A stretch of 5,703 nucleotides of DNA, from positions 1-5,703 of the forward strand of contig JAHEIK010000282.1 of NCBI GenBank assembly GCA_024639415.1, read 5' to 3'. The DNA comes from Planctomycetota bacterium (GTDB taxonomy: Bacteria; Planctomycetota; PLA2; JAEUHO01). Position 1 is the first letter of the stretch; every line of letters starts with the position of its first letter. The position numbers and the translations under genes were made by a program. The notes below the pieces were generated by a model. The model did no database searches and had not been told where the DNA came from. It worked only from the letters and a program-made list of their open reading frames with translations. Below, piece after piece: positions 1 through 5,584 of this stretch.

Positions 1-9
1 AGGGCCGCG

Positions 10-384
10 ATGAGGCTGCGCCGGGAAGAACGTGGTGCCGCCATGCTGTGGGCCATGGGGCTGCTCGTGGTCGCCGGAAGCCTGGCTGCGCTCTTCGTGG
101 AGCGCGATCAGGCGCTGCGTCGCGACGCGGCCTACGACGCCACGGCCCTGGAGACGTTCCATGCGGTCGAAGGCGCGCTGGCACACACGCGCCACGCACT
201 GGCCCGCGATCCGCTCCACACGGGCGGCAGCGTGCGGGTCGGCGACATCGACGTGCAGACCGTCGTCATGCGCGACGGCGCGACCGGCTGGACGGTCGAA
301 CTGCGTGCAAGGGGACGCGGCCTCCGCGCGAGGCTGCGGGTGCGCCCGGGTCTTCCGCGGGTTGCCTCACGCTCCGCGCTCTGA
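10..384 (+). CDS. Membrane-anchored PilX/GspK-like pilin-family protein (hypothetical)
   Basis: The 124-residue product has a short basic N-terminus (M1-R-L-R-R-E-E-R), then a Gly-Ala-Ala start to a hydrophobic helix (about residues 9-30). An amphipathic stretch (about 33-65, with an A-x-E-x-F-x-A-V-E-G-A-L pattern) follows, then a short, probably beta-rich tail (about 72-116). This order resembles PilX-type and GspK-type minor pilins, where a prepilin peptidase cuts after the glycine; here that would be after G9. The usual Glu at position 5 of the mature protein is absent (Trp there), as is also known for GspK-like members. The reading frame is open to the left edge, so translation could start before the window. 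The weak AGGG at 1-4 does not settle the start. A role in a type IV pilus or type II secretion pseudopilus is inference. No pilus genes are visible in the window, though they may lie upstream. Confidence 0.5.
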   Translation: MRLRREERGAAMLWAMGLLVVAGSLAALFVERDQALRRDAAYDATALETFHAVEGALAHTRHALARDPLHTGGSVRVGDIDVQTVVMRDGATGWTVELRARGRGLRARLRVRPGLPRVASRSAL

Positions 385-389
385 GCGCG
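375..389 (+). other. GC-rich palindrome over the stop codon of the pilin-like gene
   Basis: CGCGCTC and GAGCGCG form a perfect 7-bp inverted repeat around T382, the first base of the TGA stop. No T-run follows, so it is not a canonical intrinsic terminator. It could act as an mRNA 3'-end structure or be a chance product of high GC content. Confidence 0.3.
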
Positions 390-492
390 CGCGTCGCTTC
401 CATGGCCTGATTTCGCACGACCTGCAAGGCCCGCGCACGGATAGTGGGACGAGGGCAGGCGGAGCTCGTCGGTGGGGGTGACGGCCGGGCCC

Positions 493-499
493 GAGGAGG
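493..499 (+). promoter_or_regulatory. Ribosome binding site deciding the cysteine synthase start
   Basis: GAGGAGG lies 5 nt before the ATG at 505. An in-frame ATG at 472 has no comparable Shine-Dalgarno sequence, and the extra 11 residues it would add match nothing I recognise in the family. The 505 start is therefore preferred. Confidence 0.8.
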
Positions 500-504
500 C
501 AGGC

Positions 505-1548
505 ATGCCGGCGACCACCCAGGAGCGTCTCGAGTCGCTGCGACGCATGATCGGCGACACGAAGATGCTCGCGCTCCCGTGTCGCTTCCGCGGCCGGCGC
601 CTCACGGTCTACGCGAAGTACGAGATCCAGAACTTCACCGGCAGCATCAAGGACCGCATGGCGCTGCACATCCTCGAAGCGGCGTACCACCGCGGCGAGA
701 TCGAGCCCGGCGACCTGATCGCCGAGGCTACGAGCGGCAACACGGGCATCAGCTTCTCGGCCGTCGGCCGCGCGCTGGGCCACGACGTGCGCATCTACAT
801 GCCGGACTGGATGAGTCGGGAGCGCGTGCTCGTGATCCAGAGCCTGGGCGCGAGCATCGTGCCGATCTCTTCGGACGAAGGCGGCTTCCTCGGCAGCATC
901 GCGCGGGTCGAGGCGTATGCGGAGCGCAACGAGCACGTCTTCACGCCCCGCCAGTTCGAGAGCGCGTCCAACGTCGAGGCGCACCTCCTCACCACGGGGC
1001 CCGAGATCGTGGCCCAGCTCGCTTCCCTCGGCCTCGAGCCGACCGCCTTCGTGGCCGGCGTCGGCACCGGCGGCACGGTGATGGGGGTCGGGCGCCACCT
1101 GAAGGAGCGCTTCCCCGGGGTCCACGTGCATCCGCTCGAGCCGGCCAACTCCCCGACGCTGCGCACGGGCGAGCGGGTGGGCTCGCATCGCATCCAGGGC
1201 ATCAGCGACGAGTTCGTGCCGGCCATCGTCCACCTGGATGAGCTGGACTCGATCATCGACGTCTGGGATGGCGATGCGATCCTGATGGCGCAGGCCCTGG
1301 CGGCCCAGTTGGGCCTCGCCGTGGGCATCAGCTCGGGCGCCAATTTCCTGGGCGCCCTGCGTGTGGCCTACGACCAGGGGGAGGACTCGGTCGTCGCCAC
1401 GATCTTCTGCGACAGCAACAAGAAGTACCTCTCGACCGACCTGTGCAGCGAGGAGCCCGTCAAGGACGGCTATCTGACGCCGGAGGTGGAGTTGCTGGGC
1501 TGTCACGTCGTGCCGTCGGCGGGCCTGGCTTGGCCGACGCCTGCCTGA
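505..1548 (+). CDS. cysK: PLP-dependent cysteine synthase family protein (O-acetylserine sulfhydrylase-like)
   Basis: The 347-residue cytosolic enzyme belongs to fold-type II PLP enzymes (CysK/CBS family). CysK makes L-cysteine and acetate from O-acetyl-L-serine and sulfide. Visible motifs are: GSIKDR with the Schiff-base lysine K49; the substrate-carboxylate loop TSGNTG (76-81); the PLP-phosphate loop GTGGT (187-191); SPTL plus HRIQGI (216-233); and ISSGAN (275-280), whose serine contacts the pyridine nitrogen. Length is slightly above the roughly 310-325 residues typical of CysK, because of a C-terminal tail after KKYLSTDL (306-313). There is no CBS-domain pair, so it is not a full cystathionine beta-synthase. 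The NFTGSIKDRMA form of the lysine loop differs from the classical NPxxSVKxR of E. coli CysK and marks a divergent subgroup. Substrate choice (O-acetylserine, O-phosphoserine or serine) cannot be read from sequence. The gene precedes the feo operon, separated by stem-loops and a separate promoter. The family call is firm; the symbol is less certain. Confidence 0.88.
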   Translation: MPATTQERLESLRRMIGDTKMLALPCRFRGRRLTVYAKYEIQNFTGSIKDRMALHILEAAYHRGEIEPGDLIAEATSGNTGISFSAVGRALGHDVRIYMPDWMSRERVLVIQSLGASIVPISSDEGGFLGSIARVEAYAERNEHVFTPRQFESASNVEAHLLTTGPEIVAQLASLGLEPTAFVAGVGTGGTVMGVGRHLKERFPGVHVHPLEPANSPTLRTGERVGSHRIQGISDEFVPAIVHLDELDSIIDVWDGDAILMAQALAAQLGLAVGISSGANFLGALRVAYDQGEDSVVATIFCDSNKKYLSTDLCSEEPVKDGYLTPEVELLGCHVVPSAGLAWPTPA

Positions 1549-1554
1549 GGCCGG

Positions 1555-1591
1555 TTCGGGCGGCCCGCCGCCGAATGTGAGCGCGGCGCTC
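1555..1591 (+). terminator. Candidate terminator: two tandem GC-rich stem-loops after the cysteine synthase gene
   Basis: Seven bases past the TGA, arms 1555-1564 and 1567-1575 can form a stem of 8-9 bp with a single bulged G. Right after it, GAGCGC (1579-1584) and GCGCTC (1586-1591) form a perfect inverted repeat. Only a broken T-containing stretch follows (CGTTCCC), so classical intrinsic termination is doubtful, but the position between two apparent transcription units fits a terminator or an mRNA 3'-stabiliser. Confidence 0.4.
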
Positions 1592-1613
1592 GTTCCCGAT
1601 GTGGCAGGGGCGC

Positions 1614-1632
1614 GATTCTGCGTATCATTCTC
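1614..1632 (+). promoter_or_regulatory. Fur-box-like operator overlapping the feoA promoter and start
   Basis: Bases 1614-1632 match the classical 19-bp Fur consensus (GATAATGATAATCATTATC) at 13 of 19 positions by eye. A longer inverted repeat, ATTCTG (1615-1620) with CAGAAT (1632-1637), is centred on the same base, 1626. The right half (ATTCTCA) is a 6/7 match to a Fur half-site. It lies directly before feoA, an iron-uptake gene commonly controlled by Fur, so iron-dependent repression is the likely role. Binding by a Fur paralogue or by a DtxR-type regulator is not excluded. Confidence 0.6.
1623..1628 (+). promoter_or_regulatory. Putative -10 element of the feo operon promoter
   Basis: TATCAT is a 5/6 match to the sigma-70 -10 hexamer and lies inside the Fur-like palindrome. 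Transcription starting about 7 nt downstream would begin at or next to the feoA ATG (1636). No good -35 hexamer is visible at the expected spacing around 1600-1605, so the promoter is weak by this measure or uses another sigma factor. Confidence 0.4.
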
Positions 1633-1635
1633 AGA

Positions 1636-1923
1636 ATGAACACGCCGATGCCCCTGCCGACTGGTGCTCGCGTCGTTGACCCTGCCGCTGCCGGTCAGAC
1701 CCTGGCAGACCTCGCTCCGGGTACGTGCGCTATCGTGCGCCACGTGCGAGGCTCCGGCATCTTGCGCCGGAGGCTCCTCGAGATGGGGTTCGTGTCCGGC
1801 ACACCGCTGCGCGTCGTGCGTCTTGCCCCGCTGGGCGACCCGATGGAGATCGAACTCCATGGATACCACCTCTCCCTCCGACGGTCGGAGGCAGACACCG
1901 TCCTCGTCGAGCGCAGCAGCTGA
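1636..1923 (+). CDS. feoA: FeoA, ferrous iron transport accessory protein
   Basis: The 95-residue cytoplasmic protein carries one FeoA domain (about residues 21-92), an SH3-like beta-barrel that partners FeoB in Fe(II) uptake. Recognisable family positions are T-L-A-D-L-x-P-G (22-29), the R-R-R-L-L-E-M-G-F segment (44-52), G-T-P-L-R-V-V (55-61), the A-P-L-G-D-P segment (64-69), and the closing L-R-R-S-E-A-x-x-V-x-V strand. It has about 20 extra N-terminal residues compared with a minimal 75-residue FeoA. No Shine-Dalgarno sequence precedes the ATG at 1636, nor an alternative ATG at 1648. The Fur-like palindrome and a TATCAT box run straight into the start, which suggests a leaderless transcript (inference). 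The 3' end overlaps feoB by 65 nt in another frame, so the two are probably translationally coupled. Family assignment is strong; the exact start is less sure. Confidence 0.9.
   Translation: MNTPMPLPTGARVVDPAAAGQTLADLAPGTCAIVRHVRGSGILRRRLLEMGFVSGTPLRVVRLAPLGDPMEIELHGYHLSLRRSEADTVLVERSS
1843..1860 (+). promoter_or_regulatory. Hairpin holding the feoB ribosome binding site and start
   Basis: ATGGAG (1843-1848) and CTCCAT (1855-1860) are a perfect 6-bp inverted repeat around a 6-nt loop. The 5' arm contains the only Shine-Dalgarno-like motif (GGAG, 1845-1848; 10 nt before the start), and the 3' arm contains the first two bases of the feoB ATG. The element lies within feoA, so ribosomes finishing feoA would melt it. 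That fits translational coupling, but the function is inferred. Confidence 0.45.
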
Positions 1924-4045
1924 CGCCACGCGACGCCCGGTCGTCGCACTGGCAGGCAATCCGAACTCGGGCAAGACCTCCGTCTTCAACGCGCTGACGG
2001 GACTGCGCCGCAAGGTCGGCAACTACCCCGGCGTGACGGTCGAGCGCGTGGAGGGCAGTCTCGAGCTGCCCGACGGACGCAACGCACGCGTCGTCGACCT
2101 ACCCGGCTGCTACAGCCTCTACCCGCGCTCGGAAGACGAGCGCGTTGCGCGCAACGTGCTGTTGGGCCTCGACGAGCAGGTGCCGCGTCCGGACTGCGTG
2201 GTTGCGGTCGTCGACGCGTCGAACCTGGAGCGCAACCTCTACTTCGCGACGCAGCTGTTCGAGACGGGCACGCCGGTTGTCATTGCGCTCAACATGATGG
2301 ACGTCGTCGAGCGGCGCGGCACACCCGTCGACGCCGAGCGGCTGGCGGTCGAGCTCGGCGTCCCGGTCGTACCCATCGTGGGGCGCACCGGTCGCGGCAT
2401 CGACGACCTCGTGGACGTGATGACGACCGCGAAGACCCCCGGGCGCCTGTGGAGCCTCTCGCTGGAGGGCGAGCACGCTCTCGACGGCCTGACCCAAGCC
2501 GTGCGCGCGATGGGCAGCGTGCCCGAGGGCGCTGCCGAAGGCGAGGCCCTGCGCCTGCTCACCTCGGCGGCGGACGACGATCCGTTCCTCGTCCAGGGGG
2601 GCGAGCCGCTGCGGCGTGCCGTCGCGGATGCGCGGCAGGCGATGGAAGCCGCGGGCATCGACCGCGAGGCCGTGGAGGCCGAGTGCCGCTACGCCTTCTG
2701 TGGCAAGGTCGCAGCGGCCGTGCGCGGACCCCTCGTCGCCGCAGGACCGCGCCGCTCGGAGCGTGCGGACCGCGTCCTGACCCACCGGGTGTTCGGACCG
2801 CTCATCTTCCTGGGCGTGATGGGGGTCATCTTCTGGGCCGTCTACGCCGGCGCAGCGCCCTTCATGGACGTCATCGAGGAAGGCACGGGGTGGCTCGGTG
2901 CGCGGGTCCAGAGCCTGCTCGGCGACGGCGTCCTCACCGACCTGCTCGTCGACGGCGTCATCGCCGGCGTCGGCAACGTGGTGATCTTCCTGCCCCAGAT
3001 CTGCCTGCTGTTCCTGTTCCTCACGATCATGGAGGACCTCGGCTACCTCTCGCGTGCCGCCTTCCTCATCGATCGCCTCATGCGCGGGACGGGGCTCTCG
3101 GGCAAGTCGTTCGTGCCGCTGATGTCGTCCTTCGCGTGCGCGATCCCCGGCGTCATGAGCGCGCGCACGATCGAGAACCGTCGCGACCGCATGGTCACCA
3201 TCCTCGTTGCGCCGCTGATGTCCTGTAGTGCGCGGCTTCCTGTCTACGCCCTGCTCATCGGCGCGTTCATTCCGCTGGGCTACCAGGGGCTGACGCTGCT
3301 CTCGATGTACCTGCTCTCGGTCAGCGCGGCGTTGCTGGTGGCGTGGATCCTGCGCCGCACGTTGTTCCGGGGCGAGGCCTCGACGTTCCTGCTCGAGCTT
3401 CCTTCGTACCGCATGCCCGTGGCGAAGCAGGTCGTGCGCACCGTGCTCGGGCGTGCCTGGGTGTTCATCCGCGAGGCCGGCACCATCATCCTGGCGATCT
3501 CGATCGTGCTGTGGTTCCTCGCCTACTTCCCCAAGGACGACGCGATCACCGAGGAAGCCGCGCAGCGCATCGAGGCGGGCGAAGACGAAGCCGCGGTCGC
3601 CGACTGGGAAGCCGGGGCGCAGCTCGAGCAGAGCTACGCCGGACGGCTCGGCCACAGCATCGAGCCGCTGATCGAGCCGCTGGGCTACGACTGGAAGACC
3701 GGTGTCGGGCTCATCGCCTCGTTTGCCGCACGTGAGGTGATGGTGTCCACGCTCGGCGTCGTGTACAGCGTGGGGGAGGCGGACGAGGAGTCGGCACCGC
3801 TGCGGACGAAGTTGCGTGAGGATCGGCGCCCCGACGGGAGCCCCGTCCACACACCCCTCACGGCCATCTCGCTGATGGTGTTCTTCGTGCTCGCGTGTCA
3901 GTGCATGTCGACCCTCGCCGTCGTGAAGCGCGAGACGAACTCGTGGCGCTGGCCGCTCTTCATGCTGGCCTACATGACGGTGCTGGCCTACGTGGCGAGC
4001 CTGATCGTCTACCAGGGTGGCTTGCTGCTGGGGTTCGGACCATGA
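1859..4045 (+). CDS. feoB: FeoB, GTPase-coupled ferrous iron transporter
   Basis: The 728-residue inner-membrane protein imports Fe(II). The N-terminal G domain shows G1 GNPNSGKTS (33-41), G2 GVTVE (58-62), G3 DLPG (80-83), G4 NMMD (145-148) and a G5-position loop near 174-180. A helical linker region (about 185-310) leads to the membrane part, whose first helix is about 313-331. The two Gate regions carry the family's conserved cysteines: C427 in SFACAIP and C456 in MSCSARLPVY, 29 residues apart as in E. coli FeoB (C403/C432). Later landmarks are W-V-F-I-R-E-A-G-T-I-I (534-544), FAAREVM (622-628) and C680/C682 in a C-terminal helix. ATG 1859 is the only reasonable start: the frame is open further upstream but encodes non-FeoB sequence antisense in character to feoA use, and no ATG, GTG or TTG occurs between 1859 and the G1 motif. 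The length is close to the usual 700-770. It overlaps feoA by 65 nt and the next gene by ATGA, forming one operon. No key motif is missing. Confidence 0.96.
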   Translation: MDTTSPSDGRRQTPSSSSAAADATRRPVVALAGNPNSGKTSVFNALTGLRRKVGNYPGVTVERVEGSLELPDGRNARVVDLPGCYSLYPRSEDERVARNVLLGLDEQVPRPDCVVAVVDASNLERNLYFATQLFETGTPVVIALNMMDVVERRGTPVDAERLAVELGVPVVPIVGRTGRGIDDLVDVMTTAKTPGRLWSLSLEGEHALDGLTQAVRAMGSVPEGAAEGEALRLLTSAADDDPFLVQGGEPLRRAVADARQAMEAAGIDREAVEAECRYAFCGKVAAAVRGPLVAAGPRRSERADRVLTHRVFGPLIFLGVMGVIFWAVYAGAAPFMDVIEEGTGWLGARVQSLLGDGVLTDLLVDGVIAGVGNVVIFLPQICLLFLFLTIMEDLGYLSRAAFLIDRLMRGTGLSGKSFVPLMSSFACAIPGVMSARTIENRRDRMVTILVAPLMSCSARLPVYALLIGAFIPLGYQGLTLLSMYLLSVSAALLVAWILRRTLFRGEASTFLLELPSYRMPVAKQVVRTVLGRAWVFIREAGTIILAISIVLWFLAYFPKDDAITEEAAQRIEAGEDEAAVADWEAGAQLEQSYAGRLGHSIEPLIEPLGYDWKTGVGLIASFAAREVMVSTLGVVYSVGEADEESAPLRTKLREDRRPDGSPVHTPLTAISLMVFFVLACQCMSTLAVVKRETNSWRWPLFMLAYMTVLAYVASLIVYQGGLLLGFGP
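1875..1891 (+). other. Perfect 17-nt palindrome just inside feoB
   Basis: CCTCCGAC and GTCGGAGG flank G1883. As RNA it can form a 7-bp stem with a 3-nt loop, beginning 16 nt after the A of the feoB ATG and still within feoA. Structures at that distance can slow or position the initiating ribosome; whether this one does is unknown. Confidence 0.4.
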
Positions 4046-4224
4046 GCGCGCAGGAGTGGGGTGTCGCCGTCATCGGACTCGCCACCGTGGCGTACCTGGG
4101 CTGGCGCGCCGTTCGCCGCCGGCTCAGCTCGACGTGCTGCGGCGAGCGTGAGTGTCCGGCAGCCAAGTCCGTCGCGTCGCGGCTCGCGGCCGTGCGTGAG
4201 TCTGGCGGCTCGGAGCAGCCGTAA
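4042..4224 (+). CDS. FeoB-associated Cys-containing single-pass membrane mini-protein
   Basis: The 60-residue protein has one predicted membrane helix near the N-terminus (about residues 6-24), a basic juxtamembrane patch (R22, R25-R27), then a cysteine cluster C32-C33-x4-C38 and a polar tail. The start overlaps the feoB stop as ATGA (4042-4045), a classic sign of translational coupling; the site has no strong Shine-Dalgarno of its own. Position, size and topology match the small 'FeoB-associated Cys-rich membrane protein' family encoded after feoB in many bacteria that lack FeoC. The basic patch after the helix predicts that the cysteines face the cytoplasm, where they could bind Fe(II) or an Fe-S cluster (inference). 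The Cys pattern is sparser than the several-Cys motif usual in that family. It is not FeoC, which is a soluble winged-helix protein. Confidence 0.75.
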   Translation: MSAQEWGVAVIGLATVAYLGWRAVRRRLSSTCCGERECPAAKSVASRLAAVRESGGSEQP

Positions 4225-4432
4225 GGCCGCGTTTACGCCGTTTGAGGTGCCCTTCCGGCCTACGACAGAGGAGCGCGCAGAGCAGAATCGGCCGCGCGGG
4301 GCAGGCTCCTGGGCTCCGGCGGCGCTCAGGGCGTACGCGCTCGTCAGCGGCATCCCTGTTGCACAGGGCCGCGGCGTCATGCACGATCGCAGCGGGTTGT
4401 TGCGCGTCGGTTGGTTCGGGAAGTAGCAGGTC
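4225..4432 (+). other. Intergenic region between the feo operon and the TIG lipoprotein gene
   Basis: These 208 bases hold no convincing gene: the open frames across them start inside neighbouring genes or have no ribosome site and no recognisable protein features. A 6-bp inverted repeat (4224-4229 with 4256-4261) has a 26-nt loop and no T-run, so no clear feo terminator is seen. No convincing -35/-10 pair was found. GGGAAG (4418-4423), 9 nt before the ATG at 4433, is a weak ribosome binding site for the next gene. Confidence 0.6.
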
Positions 4433-5476
4433 ATGAATACGCGAATGATGGTTGCGGCGGCCCTCGTGGTGTTGCTGGGCGTCCTCCAGGCGTGTGGCGG
4501 CGGCGGCGGTGCGCCGGCCGACAACGCGTTCCCGCAGACGCTCACCGACGTCTCCCCTGCATCCGGCACGACGGCCGGGGGCACGGAGATCACCCTCAGC
4601 GGGACCGGGTTCCTCGATCCGCTGCACACGATCCGCCAGATCCGCTTCGGCGCGGTGGAAGCCGGGACGTGGCAGATCCTGAGCGACGAGACGATCGTCG
4701 TCGAGAGTCCGCCCGGCGTTGTCGGCCCCACGGTCATCAGCCTGCTCGGCGACAACGCCTCCTCGCCGGACGGCGTGCTGCTCTCGCAGGGCTTCACCTA
4801 CGTCGCGCCGCTGCTCTATGTCGCGCAGGACTCCGCTGCGGTCGATCCGCGCCTCTACACAGTCGATCTGACGACGGGCGCGACGGGCATCGTCGGGTCG
4901 ATCGGCTACGCCATCCGCTGCATGGCCATGGGGCCCGACGGCATGCTGTACGCCGTCGAGGAGGGCTCGTTCGAGCGACTGATCCGGATCAACCCGCTGA
5001 GCGGGGAGGGCACCGTGATCGCTGCGGTGCGCGATGCCGTCACCGAGCTGCCCGTCGACCTCGTCGACGCGACCTTCCTCGACGGGCGCCTGATCTGCCG
5101 CACTGCCGGAACCGAGCTGGTCGAGATCGATCTCTTGCTGGGCGACGTCCATCCGTTCGCGACGGTCAGTGGACTCGCCGCGGGTGGAGCCGTGGCGGCG
5201 TCGGGTGTGGACTCGCTGTACGTCGTACCCGGTCCGGACACGGATCAGCTCTACCTCTACGACGTGGGGGCGGGCACCACGTCCGGCGGTGCCGCGCTGG
5301 CGCAGACGCTGGGCATCCAGGCCCTGGCCTTCAGCAACGCGAAGCTCTATGGCCTCGTGCCGGACCTCGCGATGATCCTGCCGCCTACCCTGTTCGCGAT
5401 CGATCCGCTCACGGGCGCCTTGCTACCCCTGGCCGAGTTGCCGGCTGCGTCCCGTGCCGTCGCGAGGGACCGCTAG
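4433..5476 (+). CDS. Lipoprotein with an IPT/TIG domain and a propeller-like repeat region
   Basis: The 347-residue protein starts with a lipoprotein signal peptide: basic start with R4, hydrophobic core to L18, and lipobox L-Q-A-C with C21 as the lipidated residue, followed by a five-glycine spacer. Residues about 36-124 form one IPT/TIG immunoglobulin-like domain (V-S-P-A-S-G-T-T-A-G-G-T-x-I-T-L-S-G-T-G-F, ending near F-T-Y-V). Residues about 127-345 hold five repeats. Each pairs a strand such as L-Y-x-V with a later [IV]-D/N-x-x-[TS]-G turn, at about 141-150, 183-192, 229-237, 273-281 and 320-329, spaced 42-47 residues apart, as in beta-propeller blades. It is probably anchored outside the cytoplasm. 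I do not recognise a specific function or ligand; no catalytic motif is evident. Start choice rests on GGGAAG upstream and on the signal peptide; ATGs at 4445 and 4448 are alternatives that would remove the basic residue. It seems separate from the feo operon, 208 bp upstream. Confidence 0.8.
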   Translation: MNTRMMVAAALVVLLGVLQACGGGGGAPADNAFPQTLTDVSPASGTTAGGTEITLSGTGFLDPLHTIRQIRFGAVEAGTWQILSDETIVVESPPGVVGPTVISLLGDNASSPDGVLLSQGFTYVAPLLYVAQDSAAVDPRLYTVDLTTGATGIVGSIGYAIRCMAMGPDGMLYAVEEGSFERLIRINPLSGEGTVIAAVRDAVTELPVDLVDATFLDGRLICRTAGTELVEIDLLLGDVHPFATVSGLAAGGAVAASGVDSLYVVPGPDTDQLYLYDVGAGTTSGGAALAQTLGIQALAFSNAKLYGLVPDLAMILPPTLFAIDPLTGALLPLAELPAASRAVARDR

Positions 5477-5571
5477 GGCGCTCCCCGGGCCTGTCTGTTC
5501 AGGGCTCGTGGTCTTGGGCAGGTCGGATTTGCGTCCCTCGCCGGGCCCTGGGAGGATCGGGGACTTCTCGC

Positions 5572-5576
5572 GGAGG
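5572..5576 (+). promoter_or_regulatory. Ribosome binding site of the second lipoprotein gene
   Basis: GGAGG lies 8 nt before the ATG at 5585, ideal strength and spacing, and fixes that start. It sits in the loop of a potential stem formed by ATCGGGG (5556-5562) and CCCCGAT (5580-5586), whose 3' arm includes the first two bases of the ATG. Confidence 0.75.
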
Positions 5577-5584
5577 ATCCCCCG

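Noticed and set aside
422..445. Possible promoter (CTGCAA ... GATAGT) before the cysteine synthase gene
   Set aside because: The spacing between hexamers is 12 bp, too short for sigma-70, and both hexamers are poor matches.
472..504. Alternative upstream ATG for the cysteine synthase
   Set aside because: It lacks a good ribosome binding site, whereas GAGGAGG is correctly placed for the ATG at 505.
1664..1858. Upstream in-frame extension of feoB to 1664
   Set aside because: The extra 65 residues overlap nearly all of feoA in another frame, are Ser/Arg/Cys/Trp-rich and unlike any FeoB N-terminus; ATG 1859 gives the normal length.
367..2022. Long open frame on the - strand (551 codons) opposite cysK and feoA
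   Set aside because: It spans two well-recognised + strand genes and intergenic DNA, its product is low-complexity (rich in Arg, His, Asp, Ala) with no recognisable domain, and GC-rich coding DNA commonly leaves such antisense frames open.
2099..3850. Long open frame on the - strand (583 codons) opposite feoB
   Set aside because: It is fully antisense to a motif-complete feoB, and the predicted protein is a run of charged residues with no fold signature; a GC-bias shadow.
4224..4261. Inverted repeat AGGCCG/CGGCCT as the feo operon terminator
   Set aside because: Only 6 bp of stem around a 26-nt loop and no T-run; expected by chance at this GC content.
4061..4426. Possible gene across the end of the feoB-associated gene and the following gap
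   Set aside because: It is out of frame with the coupled mini-protein it overlaps, has a Ser/Arg/Pro/Ala-rich shadow composition and no convincing ribosome site.
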